This document shows positions 25,924 through 34,745 of a stretch of DNA of 64,000 nt, in pieces. The position numbers and the translations under genes were made by a program. This DNA is from Fidelibacterota bacterium (GTDB taxonomy: Bacteria > Marinisomatota > Marinisomatia > SCGC-AAA003-L08 > GCA-002719095). Under the pieces are notes generated by a model, which saw only the letters and a program-made list of their open reading frames with translations, was not told the DNA's origin and did no database searches. The stretch covers positions 34,118 through 98,117 of the forward strand of contig PAHI01000007.1 of the NCBI GenBank assembly GCA_002705575.1, read 5' to 3'. Each line of letters opens with the position of its first letter. The first letter of the stretch is position 1.

Positions 25924-26901
25924 TTAGGTTTTTCTTTTTTGAATTATTGCATAAATCGTTACTGCTATAGTAATCATAACACCGTTAATAAATTGTACAT
26001 AAAAGCCTGATAAGCCTAAAGCAACTATTCCTGATTCAAGAGAACCTATTATTAACACACCTATAAAAGTACCATAAACTGTTCCCTTTCCTCCAAAAAC
26101 TGAAGTACCTCCAACAAAAACAGCTGCTAATGTAGTTAGCATTAAACCTGATCCTTGTGTTGGCCAGAAATAAAGCATTTCATACATTGTAAATATTCCA
26201 GCAAGAGCTGAGAAAAATCCTAGCTGCACAAAAGCAATTATTTTTACTCTATCAACATCTATACCCATCATTTGAGCACTTGCTTTATTATCTCCAACAA
26301 AGTGAATATGATTACCAAATTTATGGTAACGATAAATCCATTGCATTAATCCAGTTAAAACTAAAAACCAAATAAATTGAGCTGGTATAAGATTAAATAA
26401 CTTATCAACGAATATCATATGATGCCATGTTCCATCAGCCTGCTCAACAATTGCTATACCGCTTCCTTGAGAGATAACGTTTACTAAACCTCTCCAGAAA
26501 TATAGAGTTCCAATAGTGGCTACAATAGAAGGTATACCAATTTTAGTTACAAGAAGCCCATTCACCAACCCAGCAAACATACCAAGTGAAGTCGCTAAAG
26601 CAAATGATATAAAAAAATTACCATCTGTAGAAGTTAAGACCATACCAAAAGTCAGAGAAGTAATTCCAACAATGGATGGAAAAGATAAATCTATTTCACC
26701 TAATGTTACAACAAAGGTTGCTGAAATCGCAATAATACCAAAGAAAGGCATTGATTGCATGAATGCTCTATATATTGGAAACCTTGTAAATACATGAGTT
26801 GCACCAAAAAAATAAATTAAAAAAAGCACAATAGCAATTATTGTAATACTAATTTCTAATCTATGTGTCTTAACAAAATAACTATTAAAAATACTACTCA
26901 T
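25924..26901 (-). CDS. Ribose-type (CUT2) ABC transporter permease
   Basis: 325 residues with about nine to ten membrane segments and BPD_transp_2 landmarks: TLGEIDLSFPSIVG near residue 66, GLVNGLLVTKIGIPSIVATIGT-type EAA region and a C-terminal GGTSVFGGKGTVYGTFIG. It forms the inner-membrane channel of a monosaccharide/polyol importer, probably as a homodimer since only one permease gene is present. Two bases separate it from both the ATPase gene and the kinase gene. Confidence 0.9.
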   Translation of the reverse strand: MSSIFNSYFVKTHRLEISITIIAIVLFLIYFFGATHVFTRFPIYRAFMQSMPFFGIIAISATFVVTLGEIDLSFPSIVGITSLTFGMVLTSTDGNFFISFALATSLGMFAGLVNGLLVTKIGIPSIVATIGTLYFWRGLVNVISQGSGIAIVEQADGTWHHMIFVDKLFNLIPAQFIWFLVLTGLMQWIYRYHKFGNHIHFVGDNKASAQMMGIDVDRVKIIAFVQLGFFSALAGIFTMYEMLYFWPTQGSGLMLTTLAAVFVGGTSVFGGKGTVYGTFIGVLIIGSLESGIVALGLSGFYVQFINGVMITIAVTIYAIIQKRKT

Positions 26902-26903
26902 TT

Positions 26904-27668
26904 TTAATTAATCTTAATTTTTCCTGAGTCATGTAATTGTATCATTTTTTGAACTAATTCTTCTCTTGATATTTGATCTTTTAAAAATTCACCTACAACT
27001 TCACCTCTGTCTAAAATTATAAAACGATCTGCTGCCCCATATACATGAATTATATTATGATCGATAAAAATAGCTGATTTATTTTCGTTTTTCAATCCTT
27101 TGACAAAGTTTAGAACCTTTTCAGTTTCCTGAATTGATAAACCCATTGTTGGTTCATCTAATACAATTAGATCAGAATTAAAATATAATGATCTTCCAAA
27201 TGCTACACCTTGTTTTTCACCACCTGATAAACCCATTACTTGGGAGTCAACCGTTATTGCTTTAGAGGTAAAACCAATATAATCTCTTAATATTCTTTCT
27301 GCCTCTTTTCTTTGTTGTTTAATTTTTAAAAAACCCAGTGAATTAGTAATTTCTCTTCCAGCAAAGATATTTCTATAAAGTTCTTGCTGATCACACAATG
27401 CTCTTTCCTGATATACTGCTTCAATTCCCATTTTTCTAGATTGTGCAACAGATTTGATTTTAACTTCACTATCTTTGAAAAAAATTTTACCTGAATTTGG
27501 TGTATGCACTCCTGTAATAACTTTAATAAGAGTTGATTTACCTGCACCATTATCACCTATTAGAGCAACAACTTCACCTTTATTGATTGTAATATTTACA
27601 TCTTTAAGAACTTCGACATTACCAAAGTTTTTATAAATATTTTCTAATTTTAAAAGTTGTTCAGACAT
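26904..27668 (-). CDS. Ribose-type ABC transporter ATP-binding protein, single domain
   Basis: 254 residues from the ATG complementary to 27666-27668; an ATG twelve bases upstream overlaps the intergenic stem-loop and is less likely. Walker A GDNGAGKST, signature GLSGGEKQG, Walker B LIVLDEPTMGLS and switch His in IDHNI are all intact. Unlike the double-domain RhaT/RbsA type at 41698, it has one ATPase domain (FrcA-like) and would act as a homodimer with the adjacent permease. Confidence 0.9.
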   Translation of the reverse strand: MSEQLLKLENIYKNFGNVEVLKDVNITINKGEVVALIGDNGAGKSTLIKVITGVHTPNSGKIFFKDSEVKIKSVAQSRKMGIEAVYQERALCDQQELYRNIFAGREITNSLGFLKIKQQRKEAERILRDYIGFTSKAITVDSQVMGLSGGEKQGVAFGRSLYFNSDLIVLDEPTMGLSIQETEKVLNFVKGLKNENKSAIFIDHNIIHVYGAADRFIILDRGEVVGEFLKDQISREELVQKMIQLHDSGKIKIN

Positions 27669-27677
27669 AAAATATTT

Positions 27678-27700
27678 CAAGCCTGCTTATAGCAGGCTTG
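27678..27700 (-). promoter_or_regulatory. Intergenic stem-loop between binding-protein and ATPase genes
   Basis: Perfect nine-pair stem CAAGCCTGC / GCAGGCTTG with a five-base TATAA-type loop, 12 bases after the binding-protein stop. No T-run follows on the minus strand, so it more likely protects the 3' end of the binding-protein message, allowing more of it than of the downstream genes. Confidence 0.7.
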
Positions 27701-27711
27701 AATAATTATAT

Positions 27712-28692
27712 TTATCTTATTTGAACTGCTGCTAATGGAGCAATTGCTTCAACATTATCTGCAGTAACAAAAGCCGCACCAGTATCCATAGCAAGTCCAG
27801 CCATTCCATATTTTGTACTTAAGAAAAGTTGTACAATTGGAATGTATCCTTGAATGAATGGTTGTTGATCAATTACTACATCAATATATCCAGAATTTAT
27901 TCCATCAACTATTGGGGCAGACAAGTCAAAACCTGCACCACATACTTCTTCTGTACCATGTCCAGCTGCTTTCATATACGTTGGCAAACTTGCAGTTAGA
28001 CCACCATGATCTGTAATTGCCATTTTTATATCAGGATTAGCACTATAAGTCGCAACATACATTGGCGTACCTTGAGCAGCATCAGAGTTTACGTTATCAG
28101 GTATTTCCTGATAAACTACCTCAACACCCATGTCTTCAACACCAGCTATTGCACCTTTAGTTCTTTCACCTCTATTAGGCATACTTGCAAGACCCCATAT
28201 AAATGCTTTATCTCCAGCTTGTAATCCACAAACTTCTACAGCTTTTTTACCAAGGTTATATCCAGCATCAAAAAGGTCAGCACCAGCATAACCAAAACCT
28301 TCTGTTTTGTATTCTGTTTCTAAATCAGGTAGCGGTGTATTCATTGTAGTAATTACAATTCCCATTTCCCTTGCTTCTTTAATGATTGGTCTCATAGCCT
28401 CGTCACCTGGAAAACCATATATAGCAATGCCATCTGGCTGAAGCGCAACAGCTTCTTTAAATTGTTTAATCATGATTTCAGAGTTCCATTGCGACCAGTA
28501 GTAATCTACATCACAACCAGTATGTTCTGCTGCAGCTACTGCACCATTATAAACAATAGTTCCAAATGGTCCACCTTCAGGTCCACCTGGAAAGAATATA
28601 AACTTTTTGTCGCAAGAGTAATCATTTTTCGCAAATGCCGAGCCAGCTGTTAAAGCGAAGCATACAGCAATAAATGCTAATAATTTTTTCAT
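27712..28692 (-). CDS. Periplasmic sugar-binding protein, ribose/RbsB-like
   Basis: 326 residues. Signal peptide of about 21 residues (LTAGSAFA cleavage). Peripla_BP_4 fold: FFPGGPEGGPFG at the start of the mature protein, ALQPDGIAIYGFPGDEA, then IAGVEDMG and DVVIDQQPFIQGY. It captures the substrate for the adjacent CUT2 importer. The aromatic-poor, glycine-rich N-terminal binding strand does not reveal the ligand. First gene of the minus-strand operon; divergent from the PanB-like gene over 145 bases. Confidence 0.9.
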   Translation of the reverse strand: MKKLLAFIAVCFALTAGSAFAKNDYSCDKKFIFFPGGPEGGPFGTIVYNGAVAAAEHTGCDVDYYWSQWNSEIMIKQFKEAVALQPDGIAIYGFPGDEAMRPIIKEAREMGIVITTMNTPLPDLETEYKTEGFGYAGADLFDAGYNLGKKAVEVCGLQAGDKAFIWGLASMPNRGERTKGAIAGVEDMGVEVVYQEIPDNVNSDAAQGTPMYVATYSANPDIKMAITDHGGLTASLPTYMKAAGHGTEEVCGAGFDLSAPIVDGINSGYIDVVIDQQPFIQGYIPIVQLFLSTKYGMAGLAMDTGAAFVTADNVEAIAPLAAVQIR

Positions 28693-28696
28693 TATT

Positions 28697-28701
28697 CCCC
28701 C
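28697..28701 (-). promoter_or_regulatory. GGGGG ribosome-binding site of the binding-protein gene
   Basis: Five G on the minus strand four bases before the ATG, with an upstream AATAAATTATT stretch nearly the same as that before the isomerase gene at 3593. Confidence 0.45.
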
Positions 28702-28786
28702 AATAATTTATTAATATTGATAATTTATAAGTAAAAAAATAAATATTACAAACTTAAATTATAATAACTTTTGTAAAACTGGTATC

Positions 28787-28815
28787 TTGAATATTTATTA
28801 ATTTAGAATTATTAT
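28787..28815 (+). promoter_or_regulatory. Candidate promoter of the PanB-like gene
   Basis: TTGAAT (28787-28792), 17 bases, TATTAT (28810-28815), 22 bases before the ATG at 28838. Spacing is ideal, but such matches are common in AT-rich DNA. Confidence 0.35.
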
Positions 28816-28837
28816 AAAGTCTTAAAAAATTAGAAAT

Positions 28838-29665
28838 ATGTCTAGAAAAAAATTAACTGTTTATGATTATTTGCAATGTAAGGGTAAAAAACAGATAAGC
28901 GTATTATTTGTTCACAATGCTGAAGAAGCTAAGGCAGCTGAGGAAGCAGGAATAGATATGATATGTACATCCCATGATGCGCCTGAATATGGCATTTTTA
29001 ACAGTTTTGACGAGCTTAAAAGAATTAGAGAAGCTGCCCCATCGTGTTTTATGCAATCAGGAACGGCATCAAATATTGCTTCCGAATATGATGCAATGAA
29101 AGTTTCGCATAAGTATTTAGAAATTGGTGCTGATGTAATTTATGGAGGTAACTGGAGTTATAAAATAATAAGAGGATTAAGAGATGAAAATATTCCAATT
29201 AACAGTCATGTAGGTCTAGTACCAGGAAAAGCTACCTGGATAGGTGGTTTCAGAGCAATAGGAAAAACTGCAGATGAGGCAATTGGTGTATTAAAACATA
29301 CTTTAGAACTTCAAGAAGCAGGAGCCATTGGTGTTGAGCTAGAAGTTGTTCCTCCAAAAGTAGCTGAAGTTATAACTAAAAAAGTTGATATTATGACTTT
29401 ATCCATGGGTAGTGGATCAGGATGTGATGGCCAATATCTTTTCGCCAATGATGTTCTTGGTTATACTGAAGGTCACACCCCCAGACATGCAAGAATATAT
29501 AGAAATTTCAAAGAGGAATATGCAAAACTTCAAAAAGAAAGAATTCTTGCTTTTAAAGAATTTCATAGTGATACAATTAACAAAAACTTCAATGACCCAA
29601 AAATTACTGTAGATATAAAAAATAATGAATTTGAGAAATTTATAAAATTATCAGAAAAATTTTGA
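28838..29665 (+). CDS. PanB-like ketopantoate hydroxymethyltransferase family protein
   Basis: 275 residues. The C-terminal two thirds match the PanB barrel: HVGLVPGKATWIGGF, GKTADEAIG, EAGAIGVELEVVP with the catalytic Glu, and GSGSGCDGQYLFANDVLG. The N-terminal part is divergent and lacks the VGDS metal motif of true PanB (TSHDAPEYG instead). PanB transfers a C1 unit from methylene-tetrahydrofolate to a 2-keto acid; a related enzyme could run a (retro-)aldol on a sugar-derived keto acid. It faces the importer-kinase-enolase operon and precedes the desaturase-led operon by 51 bases. Pantothenate synthesis is the less likely role because panC is absent. Confidence 0.75.
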   Translation: MSRKKLTVYDYLQCKGKKQISVLFVHNAEEAKAAEEAGIDMICTSHDAPEYGIFNSFDELKRIREAAPSCFMQSGTASNIASEYDAMKVSHKYLEIGADVIYGGNWSYKIIRGLRDENIPINSHVGLVPGKATWIGGFRAIGKTADEAIGVLKHTLELQEAGAIGVELEVVPPKVAEVITKKVDIMTLSMGSGSGCDGQYLFANDVLGYTEGHTPRHARIYRNFKEEYAKLQKERILAFKEFHSDTINKNFNDPKITVDIKNNEFEKFIKLSEKF

Positions 29666-29716
29666 CTTTATCTAATTTTTTAATAACTATATTATATAGA
29701 ATTATAAAGTAGGAAA

Positions 29717-30697
29717 ATGGAAGTTAATCTTAATAAATGGTATAAATGCAAAATTGATAAGCAAGAGTTGAGAAAGCTCTGTGAGAAATCTGATTGGCAA
29801 GGTTTTAAACATATGATTATCTATTTTTCCTCATTATTTATTGCAGGATATCTGGCTTACATTACCTGGGGTACTTGGTGGTGTGTTGTCTTTTTCTTAA
29901 TTTATGGAAATATATGGGGATGTGCTGACGCACTCTGGCATGAAACTGGTCACAGAACAGCTTTCAAAAGTAAGTTTTGGAATGATTTTTTTTATTTCAT
30001 AGCAAGTTTCATGGATAATTTTGAACCAATTAGATGGAGGCATTCGCATCACCATCATCACACCCATACTATTTTTACAGACCCACTTGATTTTGAGATA
30101 CATGTTCAAAAGCCAACTGATGTAGTGATGTTTTTTTCATGGTTCGTTCCTTTCTCAGGATTTGTATTTTTTACCAAATCCCTTCATTGGGAAACATTAA
30201 AACATGCTTTTGGAATTACAACTGAAGTTATGAAAGTTTGTATTCCTGAAAAGCAAAGATCCAAGTGCAGATGGTCAGCAAGAAGCCATGTATTTATTTG
30301 GGTTGCTACAATTGTTGCCTCAATTTATTTTCAATCTTGGCTTCCAATGTTGTACATTGTCTTGCCAAACTTTTATGGAAAAACTTTAATTTCATTGTTT
30401 GGTTTGACCCAACATGCTGGCCTTGAAGAAAACAAAAAAGATCATAGGTACACAACCAGAACAGTTAAACTAAACCCTATTTTTAGTTTTTTATATTGGC
30501 AGATGGAATATCATATTGAACACCATATGTTTCCAACAGTACCTTCTTATAATTTGCCAAAATTGCATGAGATGATAAAAGATCAAATGCCACCACCAAG
30601 ACAAGGTTTAATAGGTGCTTATAAAGAAATAATTCCTGCCATTATAAAACAAGCAAAAAATCCAGATTATAAAATACCAGTTTCTATTCCTGCGTGA
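29717..30697 (+). CDS. Membrane fatty-acid-desaturase-family di-iron enzyme
   Basis: 326 residues with four membrane spans and three histidine boxes: HETGH (75-79), HSHHHHH (109-115) and HIEHH (266-270). This di-iron family desaturates acyl chains, hydroxylates, or, as in MocD of rhizopine catabolism, takes part in oxidative O-demethylation. Its stop overlaps the lactonase start (GTGA) and six more sugar-acid genes follow without gaps, so a lipid role would be odd. I infer oxidation or demethylation of a sugar-like substrate. Ferredoxin and reductase partners are not in the window. Confidence 0.85.
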   Translation: MEVNLNKWYKCKIDKQELRKLCEKSDWQGFKHMIIYFSSLFIAGYLAYITWGTWWCVVFFLIYGNIWGCADALWHETGHRTAFKSKFWNDFFYFIASFMDNFEPIRWRHSHHHHHTHTIFTDPLDFEIHVQKPTDVVMFFSWFVPFSGFVFFTKSLHWETLKHAFGITTEVMKVCIPEKQRSKCRWSARSHVFIWVATIVASIYFQSWLPMLYIVLPNFYGKTLISLFGLTQHAGLEENKKDHRYTTRTVKLNPIFSFLYWQMEYHIEHHMFPTVPSYNLPKLHEMIKDQMPPPRQGLIGAYKEIIPAIIKQAKNPDYKIPVSIPA

Positions 30698-31590
30698 ATA
30701 AAGTAGAAATTTTTCAAGATTGTAAGAATAATTTAGGAGAAGGAATTATTTGGTCTCAGGATACAAATACTCTTTATTGGTTAGATATACCAATGCCATC
30801 AAAACTTCATCAATATTCATTTAATAATAATAAACATCAAATATTTGAAATGCCTGAAATGATTACAGCCATGGCAGAGCGTGATAATAAAAACTTATTA
30901 ATTGCTTCTCATTTCGGAATAAATAATTTTAGTTTAATTAACAAAAAATTTGATCAAATTCTAAGATTAGAAAATAACAAACCTCATAATAGATGTAATG
31001 ATGGAGCGGCAGATTTCTTAGGTAATTTTTGGATTGGTACAATGCAAAATAATATTGCAGATGATGGCAGTGATATAGAAATTACTAAAAATTCTGGCTC
31101 CTTATATTGTATTGATAAAGATCTAAACATTACTAATCATGAAAATGACATTGGTATTTCAAATACTTTTGCATGGAATCCTCAAAATGATAAATTTTAT
31201 TTTTCAGATACTCTAACTGGTTCAATATTTGTTTATGACTATGATCATAAAAATAAAATAATTTCTAATAAAAAACAATTTGCTAAGTTTGATAGAGGCT
31301 ATCCAGATGGTTCAACTGTTGACTCAGAGGGTTTTCTATGGAATTGTCGATGGGGTGGATCGTGTGTGGTTCGTTTTAATCCAAATGGGGAAGTAGATAG
31401 TGTAGTAGAGCTCCCAGTTCCAAATGTAACAAGTTGTACTTTTGGGGGTAAAGACTTGAAAACGTTATTTATTACAACTGCAAGAATGGGTATGACAAAT
31501 GAGCAATTAGAAAATACACCACATGCAGGAAGTTTGTTTGCCCTTGAAACACATATTCAGGGAAAAGCTGACTTTAAATTTGCTAATTAA
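30694..31590 (+). CDS. SMP-30/gluconolactonase-family lactonase
   Basis: 298 residues from a GTG that overlaps the desaturase stop. Six-bladed propeller features: metal Glu16 in GEGIIW, HNRCNDGAADFLGNFWIGTM and PDGSTVDSEGFLWN with the ligand Asn and Asp. It hydrolyses aldonolactones in the cytoplasm. No signal peptide. Position after the desaturase and before an SDR and acid-sugar dehydratases fits opening of a lactone formed by sugar oxidation. Confidence 0.9.
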   Translation: MNKVEIFQDCKNNLGEGIIWSQDTNTLYWLDIPMPSKLHQYSFNNNKHQIFEMPEMITAMAERDNKNLLIASHFGINNFSLINKKFDQILRLENNKPHNRCNDGAADFLGNFWIGTMQNNIADDGSDIEITKNSGSLYCIDKDLNITNHENDIGISNTFAWNPQNDKFYFSDTLTGSIFVYDYDHKNKIISNKKQFAKFDRGYPDGSTVDSEGFLWNCRWGGSCVVRFNPNGEVDSVVELPVPNVTSCTFGGKDLKTLFITTARMGMTNEQLENTPHAGSLFALETHIQGKADFKFAN

Positions 31591-31612
31591 TTAGTAAAGT
31601 ACTCTTTTAATT

Positions 31613-32410
31613 ATGACTAATAGATTTAAAGATAAAATCGTTATTGTAACTGGTGCTGGTTCTGGAATTGGTGAAAGAACAGCAATAAAATTTTCAAGTG
31701 AAGGAGCCTCAGTTGTTGTTGCAGATATTAATCCTGAAACAGGCAATTCAGTTTCTGAGCATATAAATAATAACGGAGGAAAATCTATTTTTTTAGAAAC
31801 AAATGTAGCAGAATTTAAATCAGTAGATAATATGGTTTCACAAACTTTAGATACCTTTGGAATACCTGATGTATTAATTAATAATGCTGGAATAAATGTT
31901 TTTGGTGAACCTTTAAATATGCCTGATAGTGAATGGAAAAGAGCATTTTCAGTAGACTTAGATGGTGTGTGGTTTGGATGTAAGGCCGTTCTTCCACACA
32001 TGCTTAAAAAAAATAAAGGCAGTATTGTTAATGTTGCTTCAGTTCATGGTATTCAGATAATTCCAAATTGTTTTCCTTACCCTGTTGCAAAGCATGGAGT
32101 TATAGGTTTAACAAAAGCTCTTGCTGTTGATTATGCTGGAAAAGGTATTAAGATAAATTCAATTTCACCAGGCTATATAGAGACTCCTATTATTGATAGA
32201 TTTTTCAACACAAAACCAGATCCTACTGCAGCAAGAAAGGAAGCAGAAAATCATCAACCAATTAAAAGAATGGGAACGACAGATGAAATAGCAAATACGA
32301 TTATGTTCATGTCTTCTGATGAATGTAATTTTATGATTGGAGCGAATATAGTTGTTGATGGAGGTATTACTTTAAGAATTCATGAAAATGACGATACTGG
32401 TGCAGAATAA
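31613..32410 (+). CDS. SDR-family sugar dehydrogenase
   Basis: 265 residues, classical SDR: TGAGSGIG (13-20), NNAG (90-93), Ser143, Tyr156 and Lys160 (YPVAK), then SPGYIETP. The Asp38 after the second strand suggests NAD. Candidate for oxidation of the aldose to the lactone or of a later 2-keto-3-deoxy acid, in the operon between lactonase and dehydratase genes. Two bases separate it from the next gene. Confidence 0.9.
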   Translation: MTNRFKDKIVIVTGAGSGIGERTAIKFSSEGASVVVADINPETGNSVSEHINNNGGKSIFLETNVAEFKSVDNMVSQTLDTFGIPDVLINNAGINVFGEPLNMPDSEWKRAFSVDLDGVWFGCKAVLPHMLKKNKGSIVNVASVHGIQIIPNCFPYPVAKHGVIGLTKALAVDYAGKGIKINSISPGYIETPIIDRFFNTKPDPTAARKEAENHQPIKRMGTTDEIANTIMFMSSDECNFMIGANIVVDGGITLRIHENDDTGAE

Positions 32411-32412
32411 AA

Positions 32413-33567
32413 GTGAAAATTGAAAATATTGAACTTTACTATTTATCTATGCCAGAAATCTTGGATGAGGCTGATGGAAGTCAAGATGCACTGATAGTTA
32501 AAGTAGAAGCTGGAGGATTAGTTGGATGGGGAGAATGCGAAGCTTCACCTTTAACATCAATTGCAAATTTTATTTGTCCTAAATCGCATTCTGCAGCCAA
32601 TCCAATAAGAGACTCAGTTATTAATCAAAACATAAATGACTTAAATGATTTAAAAAAAATAATTCATACTGTTAAACACAAATCACTAATGATTGCTCAA
32701 ACACCACATACTTTTTCTGGAATTGAAGTAGCATTGTTAGATCTTTTAGCAAAAAAAGAAAGTTGTCCAATTTATTCACTAATTGGGATGAATAATTCAA
32801 AACCAAAAATAGCATATGCTTCAGTATTATTTGGTAAAACGCCTGAAGAAACATTTAAAGTTGCTAAAAATTTAAAAAATCAAAATTTTAAAGCAATCAA
32901 ATTTGGATGGCAAAATTTTGGTCTAAATATTAAAACTGATCAAGATCACTTAGTTGCTGCAAGAGATGCTATGGGTAAAGATTTGGAACTAATGGTTGAT
33001 GTAGGAGCTATTTGGGGGACTGATGTTGAAGAAGCACAAAAAAGATTAGATATTTTTCAAAACGCAAACATAACTTGGTTAGAAGAACCATTTTTTTCTG
33101 ATGCTTTTTATGAATATGGTCAATTAAGTGATAAAACAAATCTACCCTTGGCAGGTGGAGAGTCTTGTCACTCAGTGGAGTCAGCAAAAAATATGATTAG
33201 ATTTGGTAAAGTTAAATTTATTCAAATAGATGCTGGAATTGCTGGAGGTATACTTGCTGGTAAAGAAATTTGTGATTTTGCAGAAAGCAATAAAGTGCAA
33301 TATGTAAACCATACTTTTACATCACATTTACAACTTTCATCTTCTTTACAATCTTATGCAAATTCCTCAAAAAGTTTATTTGCAGAATTTCCTCAACAAC
33401 TTAAATCATTAGCATGGGATCTTACTGAAAATCATATTGGTATGGATGAAAATGGATGTATTGATATTCCACCTGGTATTGGTCACGCTATAAAAATTAA
33501 TCAAAGTGCTTTAGAACAATATAAGGTTGATGTAGAAATATATGTTAATAAAGAAAAAATATTTTAA
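32413..33567 (+). CDS. Mandelate racemase/muconate-lactonizing-family acid-sugar dehydratase (1)
   Basis: 384 residues, GTG start. Enolase-superfamily metal ligands Asp196 (MVDVG), Glu224 (LEEP) and Glu250 (GGES) are present. The second-strand motif is AIKFG, so only one lysine of a KxK pair is kept (Lys163), and a later NHTFTSH supplies a candidate His. These enzymes abstract the proton alpha to a carboxylate and dehydrate sugar acids, or epimerise. Low similarity to the next gene, so probably a different substrate. Confidence 0.87.
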   Translation: MKIENIELYYLSMPEILDEADGSQDALIVKVEAGGLVGWGECEASPLTSIANFICPKSHSAANPIRDSVINQNINDLNDLKKIIHTVKHKSLMIAQTPHTFSGIEVALLDLLAKKESCPIYSLIGMNNSKPKIAYASVLFGKTPEETFKVAKNLKNQNFKAIKFGWQNFGLNIKTDQDHLVAARDAMGKDLELMVDVGAIWGTDVEEAQKRLDIFQNANITWLEEPFFSDAFYEYGQLSDKTNLPLAGGESCHSVESAKNMIRFGKVKFIQIDAGIAGGILAGKEICDFAESNKVQYVNHTFTSHLQLSSSLQSYANSSKSLFAEFPQQLKSLAWDLTENHIGMDENGCIDIPPGIGHAIKINQSALEQYKVDVEIYVNKEKIF

Positions 33568-33569
33568 TT

Positions 33570-34745
33570 ATGAAAATTGTCGATATTAAAACTACGATTG
33601 TAAATGCTGAAATGCGAAACTGGGTATTTGTAAAAGTAATAACAGATAAAGATTTGTATGGATGGGGTGAAGCAACTGTTGAATGGAAAACTAGAGCTGT
33701 GGTTGGTGCTATAGAAGATTTAAAACCTTTATTAGTTGGCAAAGATCCAAGAAATATTAAGCAAAATTTTCAAATAATGACAAAACATGGTTTTTGGAAA
33801 TTAGGTGTAATTGGTATGTCTGCAGTCAGTGGAATAGAACATGCTCTTTGGGATATACTCGGAAAAAGTTTTAATATTCCAGTATGGCAATTATTAGGAG
33901 GTAAAGTTCGAGAAAAAATTAAAATTTATACTCACCTAGGAATGGGAGATATGAATGCTGTCTACAGAGATACAATGGAGACAAATAAATTAAATGATCA
34001 TGCATCTGCTTTAGTAGAAAAAGGCTATAAAGCATTTAAGGTTGTGTTTATTCCATTTACTCATTTCACTAATACTTTTAAAAATTTAAATAAAGTTAAT
34101 GAGTTAATGTCTTCTTTAAGAAAAACTGTAGGTGATGATATTGACATAATGGTAGATTTTCATGGTAGATGTGCATCTGGTATTTCTGCAGTACAGTACA
34201 TAAAAGAATTAGAAACTTATAATCCACTATTTGTTGAGGAGCCAATATTGCCAGGAGATGACAAAACTTTGTTACAAATTAAAAACTCCATAAATTGCCC
34301 TCTCGCGACCGGGGAAAGATTGATAGGTCATCATGAATTTGAAGACATTATATCAAATCGTATTGTTGATATTGTTCAGCCAGATCTTAATCATTGTGGC
34401 GGATTGCTAGAAGCTAAAAACATAGCGGCTGCAGCTTCTATAGCAAACATTGGTGTAGCACCCCACAACCCAAATGGACCAATAGCTGGTGCCGCAGCAC
34501 TTCATTTTGCCGCTTCAACAACAAACCATATAATACAAGAAGTAATGGACAAATCAGTACCTTGGTATGATGATGTTATATCCAAAACACCTATCGAAAA
34601 AGTTAATGATTGTTGGATGATTCCAAATACACCTGGTCTTGGAATAGATGTTAATGAAAAAGAAGCATTAAAATATCCTTTTAAACAAGAAATAATGCCA
34701 ACAACTGATGCATATCTAAATGATGGAACAGTAGTTGATTGGTGA
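33570..34745 (+). CDS. Galactonate/mannonate dehydratase-like acid-sugar dehydratase (2)
   Basis: 391 residues. Metal ligands Asp196, Glu223 and Glu249; catalytic-base His198 in DFHGR and a second His in APHNPNGP match the D-galactonate dehydratase (DgoD) pattern, as do GGKVREKI and SGIEHALWDI. Converts an aldonate to a 2-keto-3-deoxy acid. Two bases after the first dehydratase; its stop overlaps the GTG start of the aldolase gene by four bases. Confidence 0.88.
   Translation: MKIVDIKTTIVNAEMRNWVFVKVITDKDLYGWGEATVEWKTRAVVGAIEDLKPLLVGKDPRNIKQNFQIMTKHGFWKLGVIGMSAVSGIEHALWDILGKSFNIPVWQLLGGKVREKIKIYTHLGMGDMNAVYRDTMETNKLNDHASALVEKGYKAFKVVFIPFTHFTNTFKNLNKVNELMSSLRKTVGDDIDIMVDFHGRCASGISAVQYIKELETYNPLFVEEPILPGDDKTLLQIKNSINCPLATGERLIGHHEFEDIISNRIVDIVQPDLNHCGGLLEAKNIAAAASIANIGVAPHNPNGPIAGAAALHFAASTTNHIIQEVMDKSVPWYDDVISKTPIEKVNDCWMIPNTPGLGIDVNEKEALKYPFKQEIMPTTDAYLNDGTVVDW

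Noticed and set aside
29717..30697. Acyl-lipid desaturase for membrane fluidity
   Set aside because: Translational coupling to a lactonase and six sugar-acid genes argues against it; kept only as an alternative.
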